DNA of 51,534 bases from Clostridia bacterium (GTDB taxonomy: Bacteria > Bacillota > Clostridia > Oscillospirales > CAG-272), in NCBI GenBank assembly GCA_017646005.1, contig JAGCNJ010000040.1, forward strand, positions 1-51,534, given 5' to 3'. Both the position numbers and the translations under genes were made by a program. The notes under the pieces are model-generated. The model was not told the DNA's origin. It saw only the letters and a program-made list of their open reading frames with translations, and searched no databases. Of this stretch, positions 34,938-42,896 are shown piece after piece. Within the stretch, counting starts at the first letter, position 1. Every line of letters begins with the position of its first letter.

Positions 34938-36581
34938 ATGAATAAGCGCACATTTATCCCGGCGCAGGCGATTATTGTTATAATAATTGCGTTATTTCTT
35001 ACCCTTTCTGTCTTTGCAAGTCCGACCGAAATAATACCTGATGGCTTCATCGGGGTTTACAATGCAATTGATCTGACAAGGATGTTACCTGACGACAATT
35101 ATATCCTGCTCGATGATATTGATATGACCGGCGTAAGCTTTACACCGATCGGCACCTCAGCTGCTCCCTTCACCGGTATTTTTGACGGAAACGGACATAC
35201 CATAGAAGGGCTCAGCATATCTTCAAATGCACCGTATAGTGCAATGTTTGCATACGCTGACAATGCTGAAATAAAAGATCTGAAGCTTGAGAACGCAAGC
35301 ATAATCATAAACGCATCAAGCAAGACTGTTTACGCAGCACCCATATGCGCAAGCGCGTCAAACGGCACGGTAATTTCAGGTTGCAGCGTCAGCGCTGTAG
35401 CAGACATCACGGCAAGCACCGACGTATATGCCGCGGGTATATGTGCCTATTCAAACGGTGCTCATATCAAGTCCTCTGTTGCTGACGTTGACATCAGCGT
35501 GACCACGACAAAAAATATTTCTTCTATAGGCGGTATCGCAGGCTATCTGTTTGCCGATTCATCTGTAACCGATTGCGAAAACTATGGCTCACTTTCGGGA
35601 ATTTCTGCCGACGAAAGCTATATCGGCGGTATAATAGGTATATCAAAGCGCGACCTTAACAACACCTCCAAGGCAAAGCCTGCCGTGTCGGACTCATTTA
35701 ATTTCGCAGACATAAGCGTTTCAACAAAAAAGAACATTACCGTAAGCTGTGCGGGTATTGCCGCAAAGGGCGAAAATCTTACAGTAAGCGGATGTAAAAA
35801 CACGGGAGATATCACGGCAAGCTGTCCTGTCGGTGCCATTGCCGCGGGCATATCGGGATATCAATCGAGAAATAACATAAACGAATGCGCAAATCTCGGA
35901 AACGTATCGGCAACAAGTACAGGCGCTGATGCATATGCCGGCGGAATCGTCGGTGAGGCAAACGTCGCAACAATCAGTAGCTCATACAACAACGGCTCTG
36001 TTTTTGCAAGCGGAAAGCAAAGCACTAACGCAGGCGGTATTTTCGGGCACGGTACTCAGTTCAACAAGATTGAATACTGCTATAATTCAGGAGTAAATCT
36101 ATCAGAAGCGGGAAGTAACATCGGTACTCTTATAGGCTCAGCCTCGTACAACGATACGTGCACCACGCTGTATACACTTGAAAGCACTTCTCATCCTGCC
36201 ATAGGAAACCGTATTGATGAAAACGCGGTAACGCTTCTTTCATCCACTCAAATGAAGAATGCCGAAAGCTTCGAGGGCTTTGATTTCGTTAATGTATGGT
36301 ATATGCCGACCGACAGCGAGACAGGATATCCCGAGCTTGTAATATTCAAGCCTGCTGAGCCCGTCATCATACTTTACGGTGATGTCGACAACAACGGTAC
36401 GGTAGATTCAAACGACAGCGTAGTATTAGCACGCTATCTTGCCAAGTGGACAGGATACGATGAAATCAATGAAGAAGATTCCGATCTGAATTCGGATACT
36501 GTCGTTGATTCAACAGACAGCGTAATCCTTTCAAGGCACCTCGCCAAATGGACCGGCTATGATACCCTGCCCTTAAAATAG
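34938..36581 (+). CDS. Secreted GLUG-like repeat protein with dockerin
   Basis: The 547-residue protein has a signal peptide (about 1-30). A long region of repeats of roughly 25-35 residues follows (about 50-440) with glycine-rich turns such as IGGIAGYL, IGGIIGIS, AGGIVGEAN and AGGIFGHG, matching the GLUG-type beta-helical repeats of bacterial surface proteins. The opening FTPIGTSAAPFTGIFDGNGH is typical of this class. A dockerin ends it (481-543, DVDNNG and DLNSDT loops). No catalytic motif is visible, so it may bind a substrate or act as a structural part. It starts 19 bases after the interrupted beta-helix gene with an AAAGGA site, so the two probably share a transcript ending at 36623. 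Confidence 0.85.
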   Translation: MNKRTFIPAQAIIVIIIALFLTLSVFASPTEIIPDGFIGVYNAIDLTRMLPDDNYILLDDIDMTGVSFTPIGTSAAPFTGIFDGNGHTIEGLSISSNAPYSAMFAYADNAEIKDLKLENASIIINASSKTVYAAPICASASNGTVISGCSVSAVADITASTDVYAAGICAYSNGAHIKSSVADVDISVTTTKNISSIGGIAGYLFADSSVTDCENYGSLSGISADESYIGGIIGISKRDLNNTSKAKPAVSDSFNFADISVSTKKNITVSCAGIAAKGENLTVSGCKNTGDITASCPVGAIAAGISGYQSRNNINECANLGNVSATSTGADAYAGGIVGEANVATISSSYNNGSVFASGKQSTNAGGIFGHGTQFNKIEYCYNSGVNLSEAGSNIGTLIGSASYNDTCTTLYTLESTSHPAIGNRIDENAVTLLSSTQMKNAESFEGFDFVNVWYMPTDSETGYPELVIFKPAEPVIILYGDVDNNGTVDSNDSVVLARYLAKWTGYDEINEEDSDLNSDTVVDSTDSVILSRHLAKWTGYDTLPLK

Positions 36582-36590
36582 AACAATCAA

Positions 36591-36623
36591 GATTACAGTA
36601 GCGATATTATCGCTACTGTAATC
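36591..36623 (+). terminator. Intrinsic terminator after the GLUG-like gene
   Basis: A perfect 14-base inverted repeat (GATTACAGTAGCGA and its complement) with loop TATTA is followed by AATTTT. The T-run is short but the stem is strong. Confidence 0.8.
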
Positions 36624-36694
36624 AATTTTCCGCATATAGGATATGCCCAAAACTTATATAAGGAAAACTTAATGTAAATTAACACGGATTCCAC

Positions 36695-36724
36695 TTTACT
36701 CGAGTCGATATGCAATGATATAAT
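36695..36724 (+). promoter_or_regulatory. Probable promoter of the second beta-helix gene
   Basis: TTTACT (36695-36700) and TATAAT (36719-36724) are separated by 18 bases, about 33 bases before the ATG at 36757. It gives this gene its own transcript. Confidence 0.6.
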
Positions 36725-36756
36725 ATGCTCAATCGTAATAATGAAAGGAACAACCT

Positions 36757-39700
36757 ATGAAAAGGATAATTTGCGCTTTACTTGTAATATTCCTCGCGCT
36801 TTCCTATATCCCCACATATTCATCTGCCGCTGCAGACTACATTGAGCTTATGCCGTATGAAATAGTATCTTCGTATATGAGCATAGTCGATTTCGGATAT
36901 ACAATGGAGGGAATTGACACTGACCCTTACATTCATCTCACATCCAAGCCGGGCAGCTACAACAATAATAATTACTATTTAAGCTTCAAGGCTTCAATGC
37001 TTGGAATAAATATGCTTGACTATCCGATAATCAAGCTCGGTTATCGCACGGATTCTCCCTACAGTATGATAAATGCAAGTATAAAATCCGATGCGGGAGA
37101 AAACTATCCCAAGTCGCATACTGCTCACACTACCGACGGTAAATGGCACGACGTGGTGCTTGATATGACAACCTTTAATTCACAGGAAGGGACATTCCCC
37201 TCTTATGAGCAGGGTACGTCAATCAATCTTATCTTCAAGCCGCTCGGCTCGGGAAACAAGACATTTACAAAAGAGCACTATTACGACCTTAAGTATATAG
37301 CCTTTTTCAAGACAAAGGCTGACGCTGACGCTTACACCTACAGTTATAACAAAAATGAAGACAGCGGGATCGGCAAAGTAACAAAATACTCACCGCTTAC
37401 AAATTCTGTCGAAAACGCGATCCTTTCGGGCGCGGATGAGCTGATACAGGATATCCTGGATGCTCCCAACAATTCATATACCCCTACCGGAAGCGGAAAG
37501 ACATATTACGTTTCGGAAAAGCTTGGCAACAGCACAAACAACGGAACAAGTCAGAGCGCGCCGATAACGATAGCAAGGTTAAAGACTTTGTTAAGTAACA
37601 ATTCCATTCCCGAAGGCTCGGTAATTTTGTTCAAGCGCGGCGAATTATTCAGGGCAAACGGTACAATCAAGCTGACTGCACCCGGTCTGACACTTTCTGC
37701 TTACGGTGAAGGCGAAAAGCCTAAAATATATAACTCAATTGCAGGCGAAGGCAAAAGCAACTGGACCCGCACGTCTACCATGCACGTATGGAAATTCACC
37801 GGTAAAAGCCTGACCAAGAATCAGGACGTAGGAAACATCGTATTCAATAACGGTGAGGGTTGGGGTATCAAGGTATCCAAGAAAAACAAGACCGAAAACC
37901 TCAGAGTTGATATAGGTACGGTATTCAACGGTTACGAATCCTTTATGTCGGGCGGAGATCCTGCCGACGCAAGTGGAAACAGCTTCAGCCCATACAGGCA
38001 ATCCACACCGTTCACAGATCAGAGGGATCTTTCAAACAACCTCGAATTCTATCACAACTGGGATGACAACACCCTGTATTTGTACTACGATAAAGGCAAT
38101 CCCGGCAAGGTATTCGATTCAATCGAGATAGCTATCGGCAGCAACTTGTTGTATATGGGCTCTGCGGAAGCTGAGAATGTTACCGTAGACAACATCTCCT
38201 TTGCACATACGGGAAGACACGGTATTGGAATGCAGTACGGCAAAAATATTCTGATCAAGAATTGCACGTTTGCCTGGATCGGCGGATCGCTCCAGTATCC
38301 CGAAAATTATGAAACCGGAGATTCCGGAAAAACACGTCTCGGAAACGCCGTTGAAAACTGGGGCTCGTGCAGTAACTACACGATCGATCATTGCTATGCA
38401 ACCCAGATATACGACTGTTGCTTTACCACGCAGTACAGTATTGGCACCAACGACAGTATAACCAGTTCAAATTCGTTAGTGAAAATGAGTGACGTTACCT
38501 TCACAAACACCGTAAGCAGCTACAGCAACAGCGGTCCCGAGGTATGGCTTACAAACTCCTCACAATATGCCACCTCCGATAACTGCGACTGGTCGATAAA
38601 GAATCTCGAAGCAACGAACAACTACGTTCTCTACGGCGGATACGGCTGGGGACATCAGCGCTTTAACAAAGACAGTAATTTCTTCTACGGCGCTGTTCAG
38701 ATCGATAACACCACCTTATACGAAAACTGCGAATACTATGACAATTACTTTTTCAAGGCGAGACATACAGGAATAAAAGCGCGCTATGCAAAAAAAGACG
38801 GTCGTGAAAACAGCGGATACGATTTTCACGATAACACCTTTGTTATGGCTGAGGGACTGACTATTCTCCAAACCGGTAATAACCTGGATGACTGCTCAGG
38901 TACAACTACACATTATAAGTACGATCAAGCAACAATTTCCTCACTCGTTGCAAACGGTTTCTTCCCCGGAAGCGATTTCTACTATTACGATATAGCCGAT
39001 GCAGGCTTGCCGACGTCCGGAGCCGAATATCCGAGCGATCCGAATTACGACAGTTCAATAATAGTAGGCGAAATGCTCTTAGCAGAGGATCTGTCAGGTT
39101 ACGCAGACAGCCTTTCGTTTAACGGCATCGGATATTCAAGCTCACTCGTAACCGACGAAGACGGCGTTGACTACTTCAGAATAAACGCCGAAGCAGGTAG
39201 CTTTTCGGATGACCAATGCTATCTTGCAATACCGCTTGAATCACTCGGATACGGAATCAACGTGAAAACAAATCCCTATATTAAGCTCGCTTACAGAACG
39301 AATATTTCGGGCACAAATACACTTGCGGTCAACTATGTGGCACAGTATCCGATCAAGAACTTTTTCTTCACAACGAATTATGACGCAACGATTACAGGTC
39401 CTACACTTACAAAGGTATCCGACGGTACGCGTCAGAGTAGTACCATAAATATTGCAAATACCTCAACAGGCGGCACATACACCTCGTCAGGCTGGGACAG
39501 CACTTCAACAAAAACAATATCGGATTTCAGCTTCAATACTATTACCGACACCGCCAATTACAAGGAATTGCGGCTCAAGCTCTGGGGCGCAGGTGATGTA
39601 AGTCCCGTCGACGGTGAATACTTTGATATAGTTTATATTGCATTCTTCCCCGATGCGGAATCCGCAGAAAAATTTGAATACCCCTATGTTGAAAATCACC

Positions 39701-39909
39701 TTTACGGTGACGTAAACGGTGATGAAATTGTCGATTCAAACGACAGCGTAGTATTGGCACGCTTCCTTGCAAAATGGACAGGATATACCGAGATAAACGA
39801 AGATAATTCAAATCTCAACCAGGACACAGTTGTAGACTCAACAGATAGTGTAATTTTAGCCCGTTATCTTGCTAAATGGAGCGGATATGAGGTTCTGCCG
39901 ATCGGCTAA
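36757..39909 (+). CDS. Secreted beta-helix (pectate lyase-like fold) protein with dockerin
   Basis: The 1050-residue protein is the intact paralogue of the interrupted gene at 31910. A signal peptide (about 1-25) is followed by a copy of the shared module (about 28-196, with LGYRTDSPY, LIFKPLGSG and YYDLKYIAFFKTKADADAY). A right-handed beta-helix region spans about 249-740 (KTYYVSEKLGNSTNNGTSQS, VDNISFAHTGRHGIGMQYG, NSGPEVWLT, YGGYGWGHQRFNKDSNFFYG). A second module copy (about 768-978) and a dockerin (984-1046) follow. The fold is shared by many polysaccharide lyases and glycosidases, but I cannot assign catalytic residues or a substrate. It is flanked by its own promoter and terminator. Confidence 0.88.
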   Translation: MKRIICALLVIFLALSYIPTYSSAAADYIELMPYEIVSSYMSIVDFGYTMEGIDTDPYIHLTSKPGSYNNNNYYLSFKASMLGINMLDYPIIKLGYRTDSPYSMINASIKSDAGENYPKSHTAHTTDGKWHDVVLDMTTFNSQEGTFPSYEQGTSINLIFKPLGSGNKTFTKEHYYDLKYIAFFKTKADADAYTYSYNKNEDSGIGKVTKYSPLTNSVENAILSGADELIQDILDAPNNSYTPTGSGKTYYVSEKLGNSTNNGTSQSAPITIARLKTLLSNNSIPEGSVILFKRGELFRANGTIKLTAPGLTLSAYGEGEKPKIYNSIAGEGKSNWTRTSTMHVWKFTGKSLTKNQDVGNIVFNNGEGWGIKVSKKNKTENLRVDIGTVFNGYESFMSGGDPADASGNSFSPYRQSTPFTDQRDLSNNLEFYHNWDDNTLYLYYDKGNPGKVFDSIEIAIGSNLLYMGSAEAENVTVDNISFAHTGRHGIGMQYGKNILIKNCTFAWIGGSLQYPENYETGDSGKTRLGNAVENWGSCSNYTIDHCYATQIYDCCFTTQYSIGTNDSITSSNSLVKMSDVTFTNTVSSYSNSGPEVWLTNSSQYATSDNCDWSIKNLEATNNYVLYGGYGWGHQRFNKDSNFFYGAVQIDNTTLYENCEYYDNYFFKARHTGIKARYAKKDGRENSGYDFHDNTFVMAEGLTILQTGNNLDDCSGTTTHYKYDQATISSLVANGFFPGSDFYYYDIADAGLPTSGAEYPSDPNYDSSIIVGEMLLAEDLSGYADSLSFNGIGYSSSLVTDEDGVDYFRINAEAGSFSDDQCYLAIPLESLGYGINVKTNPYIKLAYRTNISGTNTLAVNYVAQYPIKNFFFTTNYDATITGPTLTKVSDGTRQSSTINIANTSTGGTYTSSGWDSTSTKTISDFSFNTITDTANYKELRLKLWGAGDVSPVDGEYFDIVYIAFFPDAESAEKFEYPYVENHLYGDVNGDEIVDSNDSVVLARFLAKWTGYTEINEDNSNLNQDTVVDSTDSVILARYLAKWSGYEVLPIG

Positions 39910-39922
39910 AATTTGATACAAC

Positions 39923-39951
39923 AAAACGCCTGTCGTTATGACAGGCGTTTT
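39923..39951 (+). terminator. Intrinsic terminator after the second beta-helix gene
   Basis: A perfect 12-base inverted repeat (AAAACGCCTGTC and its complement) with loop GTTAT runs into TTTTCTC. It can also serve the opposing 80-residue gene, whose stop lies 37 bases away. Confidence 0.9.
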
Positions 39952-39987
39952 CTCTTCTCTTTGCCCTCTACTTGAAAAGTAAAGGCT

Positions 39988-40230
39988 TTAATTTTGCTGT
40001 TTCTTTAATAATTTTTCTGTTACTTCTTTTTCGCTGATTCCAATTTTCTCACAATACTCTTCAAAGCTTTTTTCTAAAGGTCCGCAAAGAAGTATTTTAT
40101 CAACTCCGAGCTGGTCAGACATCTCATCAAATATTAACGTCCTTAATTTTTGCTCTACTTCCTTATCACTATATCCGGCACAATAAAGTTCTCTTACATA
40201 CTCCATAATAAGCGTAGCCTTTTCTCCCAT
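39988..40230 (-). CDS. 80-residue acidic helical protein, unknown function
   Basis: I recognise no family. The protein is charged and probably all-helical, without a membrane segment or signal. It appears to contain two similar halves: YVRELYCAGYSDKEVEQKLR near residues 12-31 and FEEYCEKIGISEKEVTEKLL near 56-75, both of the form helix, Gly, Ser-[DE]-Lys-Glu-Val, helix. This resembles a duplicated small helical hairpin. The ATG has a good GGAG site and the gene has an exact consensus promoter. It is divergent from an XRE regulator and, like it, is visibly richer in A+T than its neighbours. A partner or anti-repressor of the XRE protein is one guess. Confidence 0.65.
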   Translation of the reverse strand: MGEKATLIMEYVRELYCAGYSDKEVEQKLRTLIFDEMSDQLGVDKILLCGPLEKSFEEYCEKIGISEKEVTEKLLKKQQN

Positions 40231-40262
40231 TGTTTTTCTCCTATTTCTTTTATTTTATACTT

Positions 40263-40291
40263 ATTATACGTTATCACCAGCATTTTGTCAA
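40263..40291 (-). promoter_or_regulatory. Perfect consensus promoter of the 80-residue protein gene
   Basis: On the minus strand TTGACA (40291-40286), a 17-base spacer and TATAAT (40268-40263) match the sigma-A consensus exactly. The transcript would start about 25 bases before the ATG. Such strength suggests a repressor is needed. Confidence 0.85.
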
Positions 40292-40299
40292 GTTGAAAT

Positions 40300-40313
40300 G
40301 TTTAGTTATAAAC
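40300..40313. promoter_or_regulatory. Inverted repeat upstream of the 80-residue gene promoter
   Basis: GTTTA-GTTA-TAAAC lies nine bases upstream of the minus-strand -35. It is a candidate XRE operator, though its arms differ from those of the second repeat at 40343. Confidence 0.35.
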
Positions 40314-40342
40314 TTTTAGCCATATTCATAAGTTGGGTTTAA

Positions 40343-40360
40343 AACATTATAATAAATGTT
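40343..40360. promoter_or_regulatory. Inverted repeat over the putative XRE-gene -10
   Basis: AACATT-ATAATA-AATGTT has six-base arms and includes a TATAAT on the plus strand at 40348-40353. A dimer bound here would block the XRE gene's own promoter, a usual autoregulation layout. The matching -35 is poor. Confidence 0.4.
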
Positions 40361-40387
40361 GATAACTTGTCTATGAAAGGTGTAACT

Positions 40388-40735
40388 ATGAGCAATACTA
40401 CCGAGCTTAACAAAGAAATTGGAGCAAGAATAAAGGAATTAAGGCTAAAAAAGAACATAACTCAAGACACATTATCAGAGTTAGTCAACGTCTGCAGTGC
40501 TCAACAAGTCAGCAATATTGAACGCGGAATCAACGGTATTTCTGTTTTAAAACTAAAAGAAATTTGTATCGCTTTGGATGCAAACGCCCATTATATATTG
40601 TTGGGAAATACTCCGGAAACAATTGACCAAACCCTAAAAAAATGTACTGAGCAGATGAATGAACTTCAACGTCAACACGTCATTGACTATATCATATCAT
40701 ATGCAAAATCCTGCGGAATTGAGGTTGACGAATAA
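40388..40735 (+). CDS. XRE-family helix-turn-helix transcriptional regulator
   Basis: The 115-residue protein has an N-terminal Cro/CI-type DNA-binding domain (about residues 8-68: IGARIKELRLKKNITQDTLS, SAQQVSNIERGINGISVLKL, LDANAHYILLG). A short helical C-terminal part (about 75-112) probably mediates dimerisation. I start at the ATG at 40388, preceded by AAAGG. Upstream ATG and TTG codons lack a site. It is divergent from the 80-residue gene, with inverted repeats between them, so it likely controls itself and that gene. Its codons favour A and T more than the ribosomal genes next to it, which hints at later acquisition. Confidence 0.88.
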   Translation: MSNTTELNKEIGARIKELRLKKNITQDTLSELVNVCSAQQVSNIERGINGISVLKLKEICIALDANAHYILLGNTPETIDQTLKKCTEQMNELQRQHVIDYIISYAKSCGIEVDE

Positions 40736-40747
40736 CCGTAAAAACAA

Positions 40748-40779
40748 AAAAATCGCAGACCGTGCGGTCTGCGATTTTT
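40748..40779. terminator. Bidirectional terminator between the XRE gene and tsf
   Basis: A perfect 14-base inverted repeat (AAAAATCGCAGACC and its complement) with loop GTGC is flanked by A- and T-runs, so it ends both the XRE gene and the convergent rpsB-tsf transcript. Confidence 0.93.
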
Positions 40780-40790
40780 GTTTTTGCTTA

Positions 40791-41717
40791 TCAGCCGTTA
40801 ACGAGCTTAGCAACCTCTGCTGCGAGGTCGTCTTCTCTCTTTTCAAGACCTTCGCCCTTTTCATACTTGATGTAGGACTTGATCTTGATGTCGCCGCCAA
40901 ATTCCTTAGCGGACTTTGCTACGTACTGACCAACTGTCATATCATCGTCCTTAACGTAGCCCTGCTCTGTAAGGCAGTTCTTTTCATAGAACTTACCGAT
41001 CTTACCGAGAACCATCTTTTCGATGATATTTTCAGGCTTGCTTGCATTCTTGGGATCGTTCTTGATCTGTGCGATAAGAACCTGCTTTTCTTCTTCAACG
41101 TCAGCTGCGGGAACCGATTCCTTATCGAGGTAAAGAACAGGCATAGCCGCACACTGAAGTGCAATGTTCTTTGCAAATTCAGCAAAGCCTGCGTTATTCT
41201 TTGCAGCATCATCTGCTTCAAAGTTGATGATGATACCTGTCTGACCGTTACCGTGGATATAGGTGCTGAGTGTACCGTCTACGATATCGAAGCGGCGGAT
41301 GTTCATGTTTTCACCTATAGTGAAGATCATGTCCTTAAGCTTTGCTTCAACAGTCATATCATCGCTGTACTGCTTAGCGAGAAGCTCTGCAACGCTTGCA
41401 GGGCGATCTGCTATAATAGTCTTAAGAATATTCTTAACGAATTCCTTGAAGGAATCGTTCTTTGCAACGAAGTCTGTTTCCGAGTTAACCTCGATGATCG
41501 CTGCTGTATTGCCTTCAACGAGGATATCTACAACACCCTCTGCTGCGATTCTGTCCGCCTTCTTAGCGGCAACAGCAAGACCCTTTTCTCTGAGAACCTT
41601 TACAGCCTCATCGAAATTGCCCTCTGCTTCTACGAGAGCCTTTTTACATTCCATCATACCGCAGCCGGTCTTCTTTCTGAGCTCGGCAACGTCCTTAGCG
41701 GAAATCTGTACTGCCAT
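40791..41717 (-). CDS. tsf: Elongation factor Ts
   Basis: The 308-residue protein is a full-length EF-Ts, the nucleotide exchange factor that regenerates EF-Tu-GTP. It begins with the UBA-like domain (VAELRKKTGCGMMECKKALV, then GNFDEAVKVLREKG). The core motif ETDFVAKNDSF lies near residue 80, followed by two core subdomains. An AAGGA site precedes the ATG. It follows rpsB by 39 bases in the usual order and ends at a strong terminator. Confidence 0.97.
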   Translation of the reverse strand: MAVQISAKDVAELRKKTGCGMMECKKALVEAEGNFDEAVKVLREKGLAVAAKKADRIAAEGVVDILVEGNTAAIIEVNSETDFVAKNDSFKEFVKNILKTIIADRPASVAELLAKQYSDDMTVEAKLKDMIFTIGENMNIRRFDIVDGTLSTYIHGNGQTGIIINFEADDAAKNNAGFAEFAKNIALQCAAMPVLYLDKESVPAADVEEEKQVLIAQIKNDPKNASKPENIIEKMVLGKIGKFYEKNCLTEQGYVKDDDMTVGQYVAKSAKEFGGDIKIKSYIKYEKGEGLEKREDDLAAEVAKLVNG

Positions 41718-41756
41718 TATGGTTACTTCCTTTCGTATATTCTGTTATATGGGTAA

Positions 41757-42512
41757 TTAAGCGTTAGCTTCTGCATCCTCAGCTTCTTCAGCCTCGGTCT
41801 TTTCTGCTTCGTCAGCGGCACCGATCTGTTCGCCCTGTCTGCCTTCGATAACTGCATCTGCAAGCACGCCTGCAATGAGCTTGATAGCACGGATAGCGTC
41901 GTCGTTACCGGGAATGATGTAATCAGCATCATCAGGGTCGCAGTTTGTATCTACGATAGCTACTACCGGGATACCGAGCTTCTTTGCTTCGAGAACTGCG
42001 TTTCTTTCCTTGCGGGGGTCTACGATGAATACAGCGTCGGGAAGCTTATCCATTTCCTTGATACCGCCGTAGTTCTTTTCAAGGTCGTTCATTTCCTTGA
42101 TAAGAGCCGCAACTTCCTTCTTGGGAAGGAGATCGAATGTTCCGTCTGCCTGCATCTTTTCGAGGCTCTTAAGACGGTTGATGCTCTTCTTGATGGTCTT
42201 GAAGTTTGTGAGCATGCCGCCCGGCCATCTTTCGCTTACGAAGAACATATCGCACTTGGTAGCTTCTTCCTTGATGGTTTCTGCTGCCTGCTTCTTTGTA
42301 CCTACGAAAAGGATTGTACCCTTTTCGCTTGCAACGTCGCGAACGAACATGTAAGCTTCTTCGAACTTCTTTACTGTCTTCTGAAGGTCGATGATGTAGA
42401 TACCGTTTCTTTCTGTGAAGATGTATTCAGCCATTTTAGGGTTCCATCTTCTTGTGTGGTGTCCGAAGTGAACACCTGCTTCGAGCAACTGCTTGATTGA
42501 GATTACTGACAT
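41757..42512 (-). CDS. rpsB: 30S ribosomal protein S2
   Basis: The 251-residue protein is ribosomal S2: [77 protein letters not shown] and [14 protein letters not shown] are all canonical. An acidic C-terminal tail (from about residue 228) is typical of Bacillota. The ATG follows AAAGGAGG. A leader of about 145 bases with two hairpins separates it from its promoter. Confidence 0.98.
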   Translation of the reverse strand: MSVISIKQLLEAGVHFGHHTRRWNPKMAEYIFTERNGIYIIDLQKTVKKFEEAYMFVRDVASEKGTILFVGTKKQAAETIKEEATKCDMFFVSERWPGGMLTNFKTIKKSINRLKSLEKMQADGTFDLLPKKEVAALIKEMNDLEKNYGGIKEMDKLPDAVFIVDPRKERNAVLEAKKLGIPVVAIVDTNCDPDDADYIIPGNDDAIRAIKLIAGVLADAVIEGRQGEQIGAADEAEKTEAEEAEDAEANA

Positions 42513-42541
42513 TTTTCAATGTCCTCCTTTGGTTATTCTTT

Positions 42542-42647
42542 CGCAGATCAGTTCGATCGCTTCAAGCATTTTGCCACCGCGGCGATCTGTGTCTGCGTGT
42601 ATTATAGCGGCTGTATTTGGCTTTACGCCGTTTATGCACGCGCCGCT
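42542..42647 (-). promoter_or_regulatory. Structured leader of rpsB-tsf, possible S2 autoregulatory element
   Basis: Two stem-loops can form in the rpsB leader. The first (42606-42647) pairs AGCGGC with GCCGCT. The second (42542-42597) has an outer stem CGCAGA/TCTGCG and an inner stem GATCGC/GCGATC split by an internal loop, ending just before the ribosome site. Known rpsB leaders in other bacteria bind S2. Homology is not shown here. Confidence 0.45.
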
Positions 42648-42662
42648 GACGTACACCGATAT

Positions 42663-42691
42663 ATTGTATCATATTTTTATGTACCTTGCAA
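42663..42691 (-). promoter_or_regulatory. Sigma-A type promoter of rpsB-tsf
   Basis: On the minus strand TTGCAA (42691-42686) and TACAAT (42668-42663) are separated by 17 bases. The predicted start is about 145 bases before the rpsB ATG. Confidence 0.75.
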
Positions 42692-42792
42692 GCGATTTTG
42701 ATAATTTGGCGAAATGTTTACATTTTTTTAACATTTATTGCTTTGTTTTACTTCACTTGAGTTCAGAAAAGTAAAAAAGTTACAAAAAGGAC

Positions 42793-42821
42793 TTTACAAT
42801 TTACTTGTTATGGATTATAAT
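42793..42821 (+). promoter_or_regulatory. Sigma-A type promoter of the pyrH operon
   Basis: TTTACA (42793-42798), a 17-base spacer and TATAAT (42816-42821) lie about 75 bases before the pyrH ATG. The leader contains a small hairpin (GGCGTA-ATCAA-TACGCC, 42862-42878). The remaining part of the 384-base intergenic stretch is A+T-rich and holds no gene I can see. Confidence 0.8.
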
Positions 42822-42896
42822 ATACCGTGGATGGGCGTGCGATAGCGCCAATCGAAATCATGGCGTAATCAATACGCCGGGAAGGACCTTGATAAA

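Noticed and set aside
39988-40735. Classical toxin-antitoxin pair
   Set aside because: The genes are divergent, not in one operon, and the 80-residue protein has no toxin-family feature I recognise.
40659-41756. Long plus-strand reading frame of 365 codons across tsf
   Set aside because: It lies antisense to a clearly recognised EF-Ts gene, has no ribosome site, and its composition reflects the codon pattern of the opposite strand.
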